Assembly: GCF_001557115.1 (NCBI RefSeq)
Contig: NZ_LSKQ01000004.1
Span: forward strand, 1-14,334
DNA from: Erythrobacter sp. CCH5-A1
GTDB taxonomy: Bacteria; Pseudomonadota; Alphaproteobacteria; Sphingomonadales; Sphingomonadaceae
DNA length: 14,334 bases
Reading direction: 5' to 3'
The number at the start of each line of letters is the position of its first letter. Within the stretch, counting starts at the first letter, position 1. The notes beneath the pieces were generated by a model. It was not told the origin of the DNA and searched no databases. It worked only from the letters and a program-made list of their open reading frames with translations. A program made the translations under genes and the position numbers. This document shows positions 1 to 8,657 of the stretch, piece by piece.

Positions 1-37
1 ATCAACTTCTCATCCTGATCGTCGCGCAACTCTCACC

Positions 38-2206
38 TTGAATGTCGCGCTACACAAGACGTTCACCGCTGCCAACCTCGGCTACCGGCTGCTGGCCCAT
101 GGCGAGGCGCGGCGGATCCTGTTCCTGGTGGACCGCAACAACCTCGGGCGGCAGACGCTCAAGGAGTTCCAGGCCTTCCGCCCGCACGGCACAGGCCGCC
201 TCTTCACCGAGCTCTACAACGTCCAGCGGCTGGGTCCGGCGGGCATCGACAAGGATGCCAAGGTCGTCATCTCGACGATTCAGCGGGTCTTCTCGCAGCT
301 TTCCGGTGCGGCGCTGTCCGACGAGGAGGAAGAGGCCAGTGGCTTCGAGGGCGGCTCCGGTCCGGCCAAGGAAGTCACCTACAACCCCGACTTCCCGCCC
401 GAGACCTTCGACATCGTCATCGTCGACGAGTGCCATCGCTCGATTTACGGCACTTGGCGGCAGGTGCTCGACTACTTTGACGCGCACATCATTGGCCTCA
501 CGGCAACCCCTTCGGTGCATACGCTTGGCTTCTTCAACAGCAACCTGGTCGCCGAGTATCCCTACGAGCGTTCGGTCGCGGACGGGGTCAATGTCCCCTT
601 CGAGGTCTTTCGCATCCGCACCCAGATCGGCGAGCACGGCAGCCGCATCCCGGCGGGCTTCACCGTGCCCCGTAGGGACCGCCACACGCGCCGCCAGCGC
701 TATGAGCAGCTCGACGATGACCTGGTCTACTCGGGCTCCGACCTCGACCGTTCGGTCATCGCCCCCAACCAGATCCGCACCGTGCTCGAGACCTACCGCG
801 ACACTATCTCGACCGAGCTGTTTCCAGGGCGCGCCGAAGTCCCGAAGACGCTGATCTTCGCCAAGGACGATCACCACGCCGAGGAGATCGTCAACATCGC
901 CCGCGAGGTATTCGGCAAGGGCAACGACTTCGCCAAGAAGATCACCTACCGCGTTACCGGCGTCGACCCCGAGCAGCTGATCAACGCCTTCCGCAACGAC
1001 TACAATCCGCGCATCGCCGTCACGGTCGACATGATCGCCACCGGCACCGACGTGAAGCCCATCGAGGTGGTGATCTTCATGCGTGACGTTCACTCCGCGC
1101 TCTACTTCGAACAGATGCGCGGGCGCGGGGTGCGCACCGTCAATCCCAGCGACCTCACCAAGGTCACCCCCGATGCGACTGTGAAGGACCGCTTCGTCCT
1201 GATCGATGCCGTAGGCGTCACCGAAAGCGAGAAGTCCATCGCCCGCCCGCTCGAGCGCGAGCGCACGACCTCCTTCGACAAGCTGCTCGAGCAGATCGCC
1301 AGCGGACGCAGCGACGAGGATGCCGTCTCCACGCTGGCAGGACGCCTTGCCAGCCTCGACCGCCGCCTGACCGACGAGCAGCGTGAGGAGGTCCGCAAGA
1401 TCACCGGCGGGCTCTCCCCTGCGGATCTCGCGGGGCGGCTGGTCGATGCCATCGATGCCGACCGGATCGTCGCCCTTAGCAAAACGCCCGAGCTTGAGGA
1501 GGAAGTCGCCGCACGGCTGCGTGAGGAGGCGCTCGAGCCCTTCGACGCGCCCGAACTTCGCACCCTGCTTATCGATCTCAAGAAGATGAGCGAGGTGGTG
1601 ATCGACCATCACTCGCCCGACATTGTCATCTCCACCGGCTTCGACGAGAAGGCCGCGCAGGAGATGGTCTCGACCTTCCAGCGTTTCCTCGAGGAGGAGA
1701 AGGACCAGATCGCCGCCCTCTCGATCCTTTACGGCAAGCCCCAGGCGCAACAGCGGCTGACCTACCAGAGCCTCGAGGAGCTGCGTGATGCGATGCTGCG
1801 CCCGCCCTGGCTCCTCCAGCCGCTCTCCCTTTGGAGCGCCTATCGACGGCTCCAAGGTGATAAAGTGCGCGGCAATCCGGCCAAGGTGCTTACCGATATC
1901 GTGTCGCTGGTGCGCTTCGCCATCGGTGCAAACGAGAGCTTGGCTCCGATGTCATCGTCTGTCGCAGGCAAGTTCAACCTTTGGCTGCATCGTGAGGAGC
2001 GCCAGGGGCGGTCCTACACGCAGGAGCAGCTCGGCTGGCTCGAGGCAATCCGCGACCACCTCGCGGCGAACATCGAGGTCTCCCTCAGAGATCTGCAGGA
2101 CTTTCCACAGTTCACCGCGCGGGGCGGCGTGATTGCCGCCCGCAAGGCCTTTGGTCCGCAGCTTGAGGCCGTTATCGGCGACGTGACCGAAGCACTGGTG
2201 GCGTAA
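38..2206 (+). CDS. hsdR: Type I restriction endonuclease subunit R, 5'-truncated
   Basis: Motor/restriction subunit of a type I restriction-modification enzyme, which translocates DNA using ATP and cuts it when the HsdM/HsdS complex meets an unmodified site. Seen: SF2 helicase motif II DECH at residues 130-133, motif III-like TATP at 155-158, and motif VI QMRGRGVR starting near 359. The C-terminal third (from about residue 505) resembles the EcoEI-type HsdR C-terminal domain that contacts the methylase. Family members are usually much longer and carry an N-terminal nuclease domain and a Walker A P-loop (GxGKT). Here homology starts at KTFTAAN (residues 7-13), and the residues before it, NVALH, do not fit a P-loop. 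The frame stays open to the left edge but reads as unrelated residues, so the TTG at 38 is only nominal. The stop is 15 nt before hsdS. Identity is secure; activity is doubtful, because nuclease domain and Walker A glycines are not seen. Confidence 0.9.
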   Translation: MNVALHKTFTAANLGYRLLAHGEARRILFLVDRNNLGRQTLKEFQAFRPHGTGRLFTELYNVQRLGPAGIDKDAKVVISTIQRVFSQLSGAALSDEEEEASGFEGGSGPAKEVTYNPDFPPETFDIVIVDECHRSIYGTWRQVLDYFDAHIIGLTATPSVHTLGFFNSNLVAEYPYERSVADGVNVPFEVFRIRTQIGEHGSRIPAGFTVPRRDRHTRRQRYEQLDDDLVYSGSDLDRSVIAPNQIRTVLETYRDTISTELFPGRAEVPKTLIFAKDDHHAEEIVNIAREVFGKGNDFAKKITYRVTGVDPEQLINAFRNDYNPRIAVTVDMIATGTDVKPIEVVIFMRDVHSALYFEQMRGRGVRTVNPSDLTKVTPDATVKDRFVLIDAVGVTESEKSIARPLERERTTSFDKLLEQIASGRSDEDAVSTLAGRLASLDRRLTDEQREEVRKITGGLSPADLAGRLVDAIDADRIVALSKTPELEEEVAARLREEALEPFDAPELRTLLIDLKKMSEVVIDHHSPDIVISTGFDEKAAQEMVSTFQRFLEEEKDQIAALSILYGKPQAQQRLTYQSLEELRDAMLRPPWLLQPLSLWSAYRRLQGDKVRGNPAKVLTDIVSLVRFAIGANESLAPMSSSVAGKFNLWLHREERQGRSYTQEQLGWLEAIRDHLAANIEVSLRDLQDFPQFTARGGVIAARKAFGPQLEAVIGDVTEALVA

Positions 2207-2221
2207 GGGGCGAGCATAGTT

Positions 2222-3505
2222 TTGGCCGGGTTAGAGCAGCTTGGGCGATGGTCGGTGCCATCAGAATGGCGTTGGCTGCGCGCCAAAGACTTCGCCAGTG
2301 TGGTTGGCGGAGGAACACCGAAGGACGCGAAAGACCCCTCCAACTATGATCCTCATGGAACACCTTGGATTACACCTGCGGATCTTTCAGGCTACTCTGG
2401 TGCGACCATCAGAAACGGAGCGCGAAGCCTTTCGACTGAAGGTCTTCGGAAATCATCCGCGCGTCGATTGCCAGCGGGCACCGTGCTGATCTCTAGCCGT
2501 GCGCCGGTCGGGTACTGTGTCGTAGCGGATGGGGAGGTCACAACGAACCAGGGCTTCAGGAGCCTTGTTCTCAATGATGAAGTCGACCCGTTCTTCATCA
2601 GGTATTACGTCCTCGCTTCGAAGACCTACCTTGAAGACAATGCCAGCGGCACAACGTTCAAGGAACTGCCCGGCAAGGTGCTAGGAGATCTCCTCTTCCC
2701 AATCCCCCCGTTGGACACCCAGCGGCGCATCGTGGCTCGGATCGATGAACTGTTCTCCGAACTGGAAGACGGGGAGGCCGCGCTAGCCCGCGCCCGCGCA
2801 GATCTGGAGACCTACCGCAAGTCCCTGCTCAAGGCCGCCGTCACCGGCGAACTCACCGCCGATTGGCGCTCCGCAAAGAGGGAGGCAGGCGAAGGGCAGG
2901 ACGCAAGCTGGCTGCAAGTCAACCTTGGCGACCTGTGCAAGCTACAAGGTGGATTCGCTTTCAAGAGCGACGATTACACCGACCAGGGCGTTCCACTGAT
3001 GCGGATCGGCGACATCACCGATGGTATAGTCGCACCAGGCCCTTCGACTGTCCGGCTGCCATCTGCCTATGCGGCTGAATACCCACGCTTCGTCATTCAA
3101 GAGGGCGACATTCTCATCGCAATGTCGGGCGCAACGACCGGTAAGTTTGGGGTATACAGATCTGATCTGCCCTCGCTTTTGAACCAGCGCGTGGGAAGGT
3201 TTCAGATCGTCGAATCCACCAAGCTCGCGGTTGGTTTTCTGCTCACGATCATTTCGCACTTGCAGCCTTGGATCCTCGCAGCCGCTTATGGTGGGGCGCA
3301 GCCCAACATCAGCTCAAAGGGAATCGAAGCGTTCGAGATCGCGTTGCCCCCGCTAGATGAGCAGCAGCACATTGCTGCAGTGTGGGCCGAATTGTCTGAG
3401 GCGATCATGGAAAAGCGCCAGGCAATCATAAACGCCGAACAACTGCTCGCAAACCTCCGCCAATCCATCCTCGCTGCTGCCTTCCGTGGAGAACTTGTCC
3501 AGTGA
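2222..3505 (+). CDS. hsdS: Type I restriction-modification specificity subunit S
   Basis: DNA-recognition subunit that sets the bipartite target sequence for both methylation and restriction. The 427 residues show the usual pseudo-repeat: target-recognition domain 1 (about 10-160), a conserved helical region at 162-215 beginning PPLDTQRRI and including KSLLKAAVTGELT, target-recognition domain 2 (about 228-372), and a second helical region (about 373-427) with PPLDEQQHI and RQSILAAAFRGEL. The TTG start is chosen because AAGGGG at 2205-2210 gives a ribosome binding site 11 nt upstream and because it leaves the first recognition domain complete. It overlaps hsdM by 4 nt (GTGA). The recognition domains look less GC-rich than the helical regions and the neighbouring hsd genes, as expected when specificity domains are swapped between strains. 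The recognised sequence cannot be deduced by eye. Confidence 0.95.
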   Translation: MAGLEQLGRWSVPSEWRWLRAKDFASVVGGGTPKDAKDPSNYDPHGTPWITPADLSGYSGATIRNGARSLSTEGLRKSSARRLPAGTVLISSRAPVGYCVVADGEVTTNQGFRSLVLNDEVDPFFIRYYVLASKTYLEDNASGTTFKELPGKVLGDLLFPIPPLDTQRRIVARIDELFSELEDGEAALARARADLETYRKSLLKAAVTGELTADWRSAKREAGEGQDASWLQVNLGDLCKLQGGFAFKSDDYTDQGVPLMRIGDITDGIVAPGPSTVRLPSAYAAEYPRFVIQEGDILIAMSGATTGKFGVYRSDLPSLLNQRVGRFQIVESTKLAVGFLLTIISHLQPWILAAAYGGAQPNISSKGIEAFEIALPPLDEQQHIAAVWAELSEAIMEKRQAIINAEQLLANLRQSILAAAFRGELVQ

Positions 3506-4962
3506 ACGAACAGACGCTCGTCTCGAAAGTCTGGAACTACGCCCACGTCCTGCGGGATGATGGTGTCTCCTATGGCGACTATCTGGGCCAGATCAGCTTC
3601 CTGCTGTTCCTCAAGATGGACGAGGAGCGCACCCAGTATCTCGGCGAACCTTCTGCGCTGCCCAAGGACTGCCAGTGGGATACGCTGCGGGGCAAGTCTG
3701 GCGTTGCGCTCGAAACCCATTACCGCGAGGTGCTCGAGAAGCTGTCCAAGCGCGACGACATCGTCGGCACCCTGTTCCTCAAGGCCGAAAACAAGATCGG
3801 CGATCCAGCCAAGCTGCAGCGGCTGGTGAGCCTAATCGACGGCGAGACCTGGATGGGCCTCAACGTCGATGTAAAGGGGACGATCTACGAAGGCCTGCTC
3901 GAGCGTAACGCGGGCGAGGTGAAGTCCGGCGCAGGCCAATACTTCACGCCGCGTCCGGTGATCCAGGCGATGGTTGAGGTGGTCGACCCCGATCCTGGCG
4001 AGACCGTCTGCGACCCAGCCGTCGGCACCGGCGGCTTCCTGCTCGCCGCCTACGAGCATGTCCGGACAAAACCCGGCGCGAACGACCGCGCCATGGCCCG
4101 CCGGATGCGGGAAGAGAGCTTCTTCGGCACCGACATCGTCGCCGAGGTGGTGCGCCTGTGCGCCATGAACCTCTACCTTCACGGCATCGGCGGCGCGCAG
4201 TCTCCGGTGAAGCAGGCCGACGCGCTTCTCAGCGACGATGGCCAGCGCTTCGATCTGGTGCTCGCCAACCCGCCCTTCGGCAAGCGCCAGTCCTTCCGCA
4301 TCGTCAACGCCGAGGGTCAGATCGAGAGCGAGCGGCAGGAATACGTCCGCGACGACTTCGTCGTCACCACCGGCAACAAGCAGCTGAACTTTCTGCAGCA
4401 CATCATGACGATCCTGAAGGTGGGCGGCACGGCGGCCATCGTCATGCCCGACAACGTGCTATTCGAAGGCGGCGCGGGCGAGACCCTGCGGCGCAAGCTG
4501 CTTAAGGACTACGACTTCCACACGCTCCTGCGGCTCCCTACCGGGATCTTCTACAGCCAGGGCGTGAAGGCCAACGTGTTGTTCTTCGACAAGGCGACGG
4601 CTGGCGAGCGCGTGGCGACCGAGGGGCTCTGGGTCTACGACTTGCGGACGAACCAGAAGTTCACCCTGAAGGACCGCCCGATCAAGCGGGCCGACCTCGA
4701 TGATTTCGTCGAGTGCTACCGTGGCAAGCACGCCCGCCACACCCGCGAGGAAACTGAACGCTTCCGCCGGTTCACCTACGAAGAACTGATCGCCCGCGAC
4801 AAGGTCAACCTCGACATCTTCTGGCTGAAGGACGACAGCGCCACCGACCCTGACAGCCTACCGCCCCCCGACGAGATCGCCGCCGAGATCGTGGTGAGCC
4901 TCGAGGAGGCCCTGGAGAAGTTCCGGAGTGTGGCGGCGAAGCTGGGGGCTCAGCCAGCATGA
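3502..4962 (+). CDS. hsdM: Type I restriction-modification DNA methyltransferase subunit M
   Basis: N6-adenine methyltransferase subunit; two copies join HsdS to modify the host site and use S-adenosylmethionine. The 486 residues hold an N-terminal helical HsdM domain (SYGDYLGQISFLLFLKMDEE near the start), the FTPRPVIQAMVE segment just before the cofactor site, the SAM-binding motif I DPAVGTGGFL starting at D171, and the catalytic motif IV NPPF at 256-259. All key residues are present and length is normal, so this subunit should be active. The GTG start is fixed by the 4-nt GTGA overlap with hsdS, typical of translational coupling. Gene order R-S-M is less usual than R-M-S. With hsdR damaged, HsdM-HsdS could act as a methylase only; that is inference. 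Confidence 0.97.
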   Translation: MNEQTLVSKVWNYAHVLRDDGVSYGDYLGQISFLLFLKMDEERTQYLGEPSALPKDCQWDTLRGKSGVALETHYREVLEKLSKRDDIVGTLFLKAENKIGDPAKLQRLVSLIDGETWMGLNVDVKGTIYEGLLERNAGEVKSGAGQYFTPRPVIQAMVEVVDPDPGETVCDPAVGTGGFLLAAYEHVRTKPGANDRAMARRMREESFFGTDIVAEVVRLCAMNLYLHGIGGAQSPVKQADALLSDDGQRFDLVLANPPFGKRQSFRIVNAEGQIESERQEYVRDDFVVTTGNKQLNFLQHIMTILKVGGTAAIVMPDNVLFEGGAGETLRRKLLKDYDFHTLLRLPTGIFYSQGVKANVLFFDKATAGERVATEGLWVYDLRTNQKFTLKDRPIKRADLDDFVECYRGKHARHTREETERFRRFTYEELIARDKVNLDIFWLKDDSATDPDSLPPPDEIAAEIVVSLEEALEKFRSVAAKLGAQPA

Positions 4963-5006
4963 GCAACTCTAAATCAAGGATGTCCACGAGTGCGATGCGT
5001 TCCTAA
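4959..5006 (+). other. Possible 15-codon leader ORF between hsdM and the next gene
   Basis: An ATG overlaps the hsdM stop codon (ATGA, 4959-4962) and opens 15 codons that end with TAA at 5004-5006. That stop overlaps the strong AAGGAG ribosome binding site (5005-5010) of the gene starting at 5018. The arrangement would let ribosomes finishing hsdM reinitiate and be handed to the downstream start. It may be chance: the peptide is Ser-rich and resembles nothing I know. Confidence 0.2.
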
Positions 5007-5017
5007 GGAGTTGCCTC

Positions 5018-5842
5018 ATGAGTAGGATCAAGGGCTGGCTCAAGAACCCCACGCATGTCCTTGCCGCTGTCGGGCTGTCCGGCTTCGGAATAGACATGTT
5101 TTACCGTCCGATTTCCAACGCAGGCCTTATCTTGCTGGCGTTAGCTTGTGCTCCCTGGCTTACTAAGCTCGTCAAGAGTGCGAAGGTCGCCGGGGTTGAG
5201 TTTGAGCTGGCCGATAGCGCACCGCCTCAGGAGACGGCAGAAAGGCTGGCTACAGAACTCACTGCCGAGGCCAACGGTCAGCTAGAGCTAACTGGCAGTG
5301 CTACTGCCGAGGTTGCCGAAGTTGCTCAGGAGCAACCTGTCGAACCGGTCCCTGTCCCCTCAACCATCAGAACGGCTCAACCTCTGCCTGGATCTGGCGG
5401 CATGATTTTTGCTCCCGACCAGAATCTTGCGTTGGCCTATCTGTTGGAGGGACTAGTTCTGCAAGACCTTCAAGCAGATCTTGGTGGGCTATTGCAGCGA
5501 GATGTTCGTCTCCCAACTGAAAAGGGGATAGCAGCGCCAGTAGACGGATTACTTGTTCGAAACGATGAGGCGGTCCTTGTGGAGGTCAAGCTATTTATCA
5601 ACCGTCCGCCGCAACGGAGCCTCATCATTCAAGCTGTCGAACAAGCAGCTGCCTTCCTCCCGCGCTTGAAGCTGCTGGGCTACAGCCGTGGTCGTGCAAT
5701 TGTCGCAGTCGTCATCGGGTCAGGCGTTGAATCGAGACGAGCGAGGGAGCTACAGCGACTTACGAGTGAATATAGTGGTGTGACGGTGAAGGTGTTCCGG
5801 GCTGAGGAACTGCTTTCGAGGTATGGGTTCGACCCGCGATAA
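5018..5842 (+). CDS. Membrane-anchored PD-(D/E)xK nuclease-like protein
   Basis: Function not established. The 274 residues begin with two hydrophobic segments (about 13-29 and 35-49) separated by a short turn, suggesting a hairpin in the inner membrane. A Glu/Ala/Pro-rich linker (about 68-125) follows, then a folded domain to the end. That domain carries a PD-(D/E)xK-like core: a helix with LLEGL, then PVD with D176, then a beta strand ending in E189-V-K191, then a helix with QAVEQA. The D-to-ExK spacing of 12 residues suits this nuclease superfamily. The start has a good AAGGAG site 7 nt upstream (5005-5010). It follows hsdM by 55 nt and its stop is 2 nt before the RNA polymerase start, so it probably shares the hsd transcript. 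Base composition looks less GC-rich than hsdM. It could be a DNase, a nicking accessory, or an inactive nuclease-fold anchor. Confidence 0.72.
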   Translation: MSRIKGWLKNPTHVLAAVGLSGFGIDMFYRPISNAGLILLALACAPWLTKLVKSAKVAGVEFELADSAPPQETAERLATELTAEANGQLELTGSATAEVAEVAQEQPVEPVPVPSTIRTAQPLPGSGGMIFAPDQNLALAYLLEGLVLQDLQADLGGLLQRDVRLPTEKGIAAPVDGLLVRNDEAVLVEVKLFINRPPQRSLIIQAVEQAAAFLPRLKLLGYSRGRAIVAVVIGSGVESRRARELQRLTSEYSGVTVKVFRAEELLSRYGFDPR

Positions 5843-5844
5843 CG

Positions 5845-8347
5845 ATGGAAGCATCTGGCTTGCTCGAGGCACAGCGCGCCCTCGAAGATGAATCTCGCGC
5901 CCTAGGCATCGCTCGCTACCGTCAGCAGCGCAGCAAATGGACCGCAATCCTCGGCGAAGGCGTAGATGAAGCGGCGCTACCTCCTGGACGGCGACTATTG
6001 CGGCTGGCTCTGAGGCCCACCATCGACGCCATCGCGGAGTTTCTAAAGGCGGCTCAGCAGGGACGAGCTGGGCGCAAGCACAGCGCGCACAAGCTGCTCG
6101 AGGGAGCTGAACCCGAGGCGCTGGCCTACCTGACTTTGCGCTGCTCGATCCAATCGGGTGTCCAGCGTGACCGCATCCAGAAGGCTGCAAACTCTGTAGC
6201 GAGCGCGGTCATTGGGCACCTCGAAGCGGAAGCGCTTCGCAGCATGAACAAACCGGGCGCGCTTGGCCTAGAGCGGTCCCTGAACGATGGCCCAGCACCT
6301 AGCGGACGGAAACTGGCGCTGGCGCGGGAGATCTACCGCCGCGAGGGGGTCGCGCTGGACTGGTCGCCCAAGGAGCGGATCTTGGTTGGCACCAAACTGA
6401 TCGAGTTGGCCGCTGACGCCTGCGGGCTGTTTCGTGAAGTGTTGGTCCCGGAAGGCTCCGGAAAGCGGCGTCGAACCTATCAATGTCTCGAACTAACTGA
6501 ACAGGCCGACGAATGGCTCGAGCGCCAGCATGCGCGCTGTGAGCTTTTGGATCCCATTCCGATGCCGATGGTGGTCCCGCCGCGCCCATGGACGACGCCG
6601 TTCGATGGCGGTTATCTCGATCCGCCCCCCGGTACCAGCATCGTACGCCACAACACGCGGCCATACCTCGACGAACTCGAGAACGCCGAGATGCCGCGCG
6701 TTTATCGCGCCATCAACCAGATCCAGTCGACCGCCTGGAAGATCAATCGCCCGGTCCTCGAAACTATGCGGACGCTGTGGGAGAGCGGCGGCACGCTTGG
6801 CAATCTGCCGTCTCGCGATGATGAGCCGCTACCGGGCAAAGCCCCCGGCTTTCGAGACCGACGAGCTTGCCCGCAAAGAATGGAAGCGCGAGGCGGCCAA
6901 GATCCACGCCCTCAATGCGCGCCGCAAGGGCAAGCGGCTGGCGCTGATGCAGAAGCTTTGGGTGGCTGAGAAACTTGTCGACTTCCCCGAGATCTATTTT
7001 CCGCACAGCATGGATTGGCGTGGGCGTGTGTATCCGATCCCCGCCGGAGGGCCATCGCCACAGGGCGACGATACCGGCAAGGCATTGCTGACTTTCGCGA
7101 GCGGTATGCCCTTGGGAACGACTGGGGCTCGTTGGCTGGCGATCCACATCGCAAACCTGTTCGGCGAAGACAAAGTCAGCTTCGAGGATCGGATCCGATG
7201 GGTGGAGAAAAACGAAGCTGCGATCCTCGATAGCGCTGCCGACCCTCTCGATGGCCAGCGCTTCTGGACGACGGCGGATAAACCTTGGCAGGCTCTTGCC
7301 GCATGCCTGGAATGGGCAGGGTATCGAGCCGAGGGCGAGTCCTACCGGTCCCATCTACCGGTCGCCCTGGATGGCTCCAACTCGGGCCTTCAGCACCTCA
7401 CGGCGCTCCTTCGGGATGCCAAAGCGGCTCAAGAGGTAAACCTCGTCGATCAGGATCGCCCCGGCGATCTGTACGCCACCGTCGCGGCCCGAGCTCAACA
7501 GCTGGTAAACCTGTCAAGCGATCCAGGTGCCGAACCGTGGAAAGGCGACCGCGTCACCCGGAAGATCGTGAAGCGTCCCTGCATGACGTACGTCTATTCG
7601 GCGACGCGCCTGAGCATGGTGGACCAGATCCGAGAGACGCTCGAGGATCTTGATGAAGAAAGCTCTGGCCCAGGTGAGCTTCCACACTTGCGAGGTGCGG
7701 ATAATGAGGCGGCGGCTTTCTGGCTCTCCGGCGTCCTGTACAAGCTGATCGGGACTGAAGTCCCAGCCGCACGGCGCGCAATGGATTGGCTTCGGAAGGC
7801 GATGGCACTGTTGAACAAGGCAGATCTGCCGATCTGGTGGACGACGCCGGTTGGCCTACCGGTGCTCCAGCGGTACCCGAAGGTGAAGGCTCGGTCGGTG
7901 GAAGTGACGTTTCGTGGCAAGCGGATGCAACTGCTTGTCGCGGGCGAGGGAGGTGCGCCGAGCCTTCTCGAGTTCCTCGAGGACAATAAGGGTGCCTGGA
8001 ACGATGCGCGGCAGGCGTCGTCGGCAATCGCGCCCGCCTTCATTCACTCCCTCGATGCTGCTCATCTGATGCTGGTGGCCAATGCCTGTGCAGATCGGGG
8101 GATCGACAGCATGGCGGTGATCCACGACAGCTTCGGGACCCACGCGGCGCGGACGGATGAGCTTGCGGTGATCCTGCGGGAGACGTTCATCGAGCTTTAC
8201 CAGAGCGACCCGCTCGCGGCCTTCCGTGAAGAAGTCCTGGATCAGCTGCAGCGTGACCCCAAGCTGGCAGAAAAGCTGCCGCCACTGCCATGCCAAGGTC
8301 ACCTCGACCTCACCGCGATCAGGGCTGCCGGGTACATGTTCGCGTGA
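5845..8347 (+). CDS. Phage-type (T7-like) single-subunit DNA-directed RNA polymerase, one frame change
   Basis: Enzyme that transcribes DNA from its own short promoter without host subunits. The reading frame from ATG 5845 matches the T7 polymerase N-terminal domain (VVPPRPW, YKAIN-like YRAINQIQSTAWKIN). It leaves homology after GKAP near 6846, and homology resumes in the +1 frame at AFETDEL (6848) and runs to the stop at 8347. Joined, the protein is about 833 residues against 883 in T7. In joined numbering, the metal-binding aspartates are D509 in DGSNSGLQHL and D761 in HDSFGT (T7 D537, D812). K576 and Y584 match T7 K631 and Y639, and H734 lies in HSLDAAHL. The C-terminus ends in FA as in T7. 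The start lies 2 nt after the preceding stop and has no clear ribosome binding site of its own, so coupling is likely. No other phage gene is seen. The family call is very firm; whether a full-length enzyme is made depends on the frame change. Confidence 0.93.
6841..6850 (+). other. +1 frame change (C5 run) inside the RNA polymerase gene
   Basis: The in-frame codons here are GCC CCC GGC. Skipping one base, or removing one C from the run 6842-6846, gives GCC CCG GCT, which reads G-K-A-P-A-F-E-T-D-E-L and restores homology to T7-type polymerases on both sides without residue loss. CCC followed by another base is a known +1 slippage-prone context, but a homopolymer is also where sequencing errors and natural indels occur. 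The sequence alone cannot separate these. Confidence 0.8.
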
Positions 8348-8642
8348 TGACCGATTGAATTACCCCTGCCTTAAAGAGGTACGATGGCGGGTTCGGACTG
8401 GGCGCGCGGCGTTGCGACCGTCACCGACCACGCCCACCATCCCCGATCCCGGTCATCGCCTTGGTGCATCGTGTCGCTACCTTCGAGGAGGCGACCCTCG
8501 AGTGCCCGACGCGGCCTCCAAGGTCCGTTGGTTTTGCTGCAAAAATCCGGAGCGCGAGAATGAGCGGCGGGAAGGGCTGGTACCCCCCATACCCCCCCGT
8601 CGACATCGCAAACACTCGTTCCCCGCGCTCTCGATACAGCTA
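8348..8642. other. Intergenic stretch without a convincing gene
   Basis: No frame on either strand shows a start with a good ribosome binding site or a recognisable domain. It holds a small hairpin (8483-8501, 6-bp stem TCGAGG/CCTCGA, 7-nt loop) and a poly-C tract at 8581-8598. Neither hairpin nor tract is followed by a T-run that would mark a simple terminator for the polymerase gene. Confidence 0.5.
8581..8598. repeat. Two tandem TACCCCCC units (poly-C tract)
   Basis: TACCCCCC at 8581-8588 is followed one base later by TACCCCCCC at 8590-8598. On the minus strand this is two long G runs. The tract could be length-variable or prone to polymerase slippage; no function is evident. Confidence 0.7.
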
Positions 8643-8657
8643 TCAAGGGTCTGATAG
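8640..8657 (-). terminator. Small hairpin at the end of the exported-protein gene
   Basis: CTATCA (8640-8645) and TGATAG (8652-8657) form a perfect 6-bp stem with a 6-nt loop that includes the TGA stop of the minus-strand gene. No T-run follows on the minus strand, so intrinsic termination is unproven. Confidence 0.2.

Noticed and set aside
50..1855. Long minus-strand open frame of 601 codons opposite hsdR
   Set aside because: It is antisense to a clear HsdR, has no recognisable domain, and arises from GC-rich codon bias.
6530..6847. First ~106 codons of the second polymerase reading frame taken as a separate N-terminus
   Set aside because: These codons lack polymerase homology, while the other frame over the same stretch matches T7 polymerase well.
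8371..8646. 91-codon minus-strand ORF in the intergenic stretch, and overlapping short ORFs
   Set aside because: No ribosome binding site or domain, and the frames overlap one another without a favoured one.
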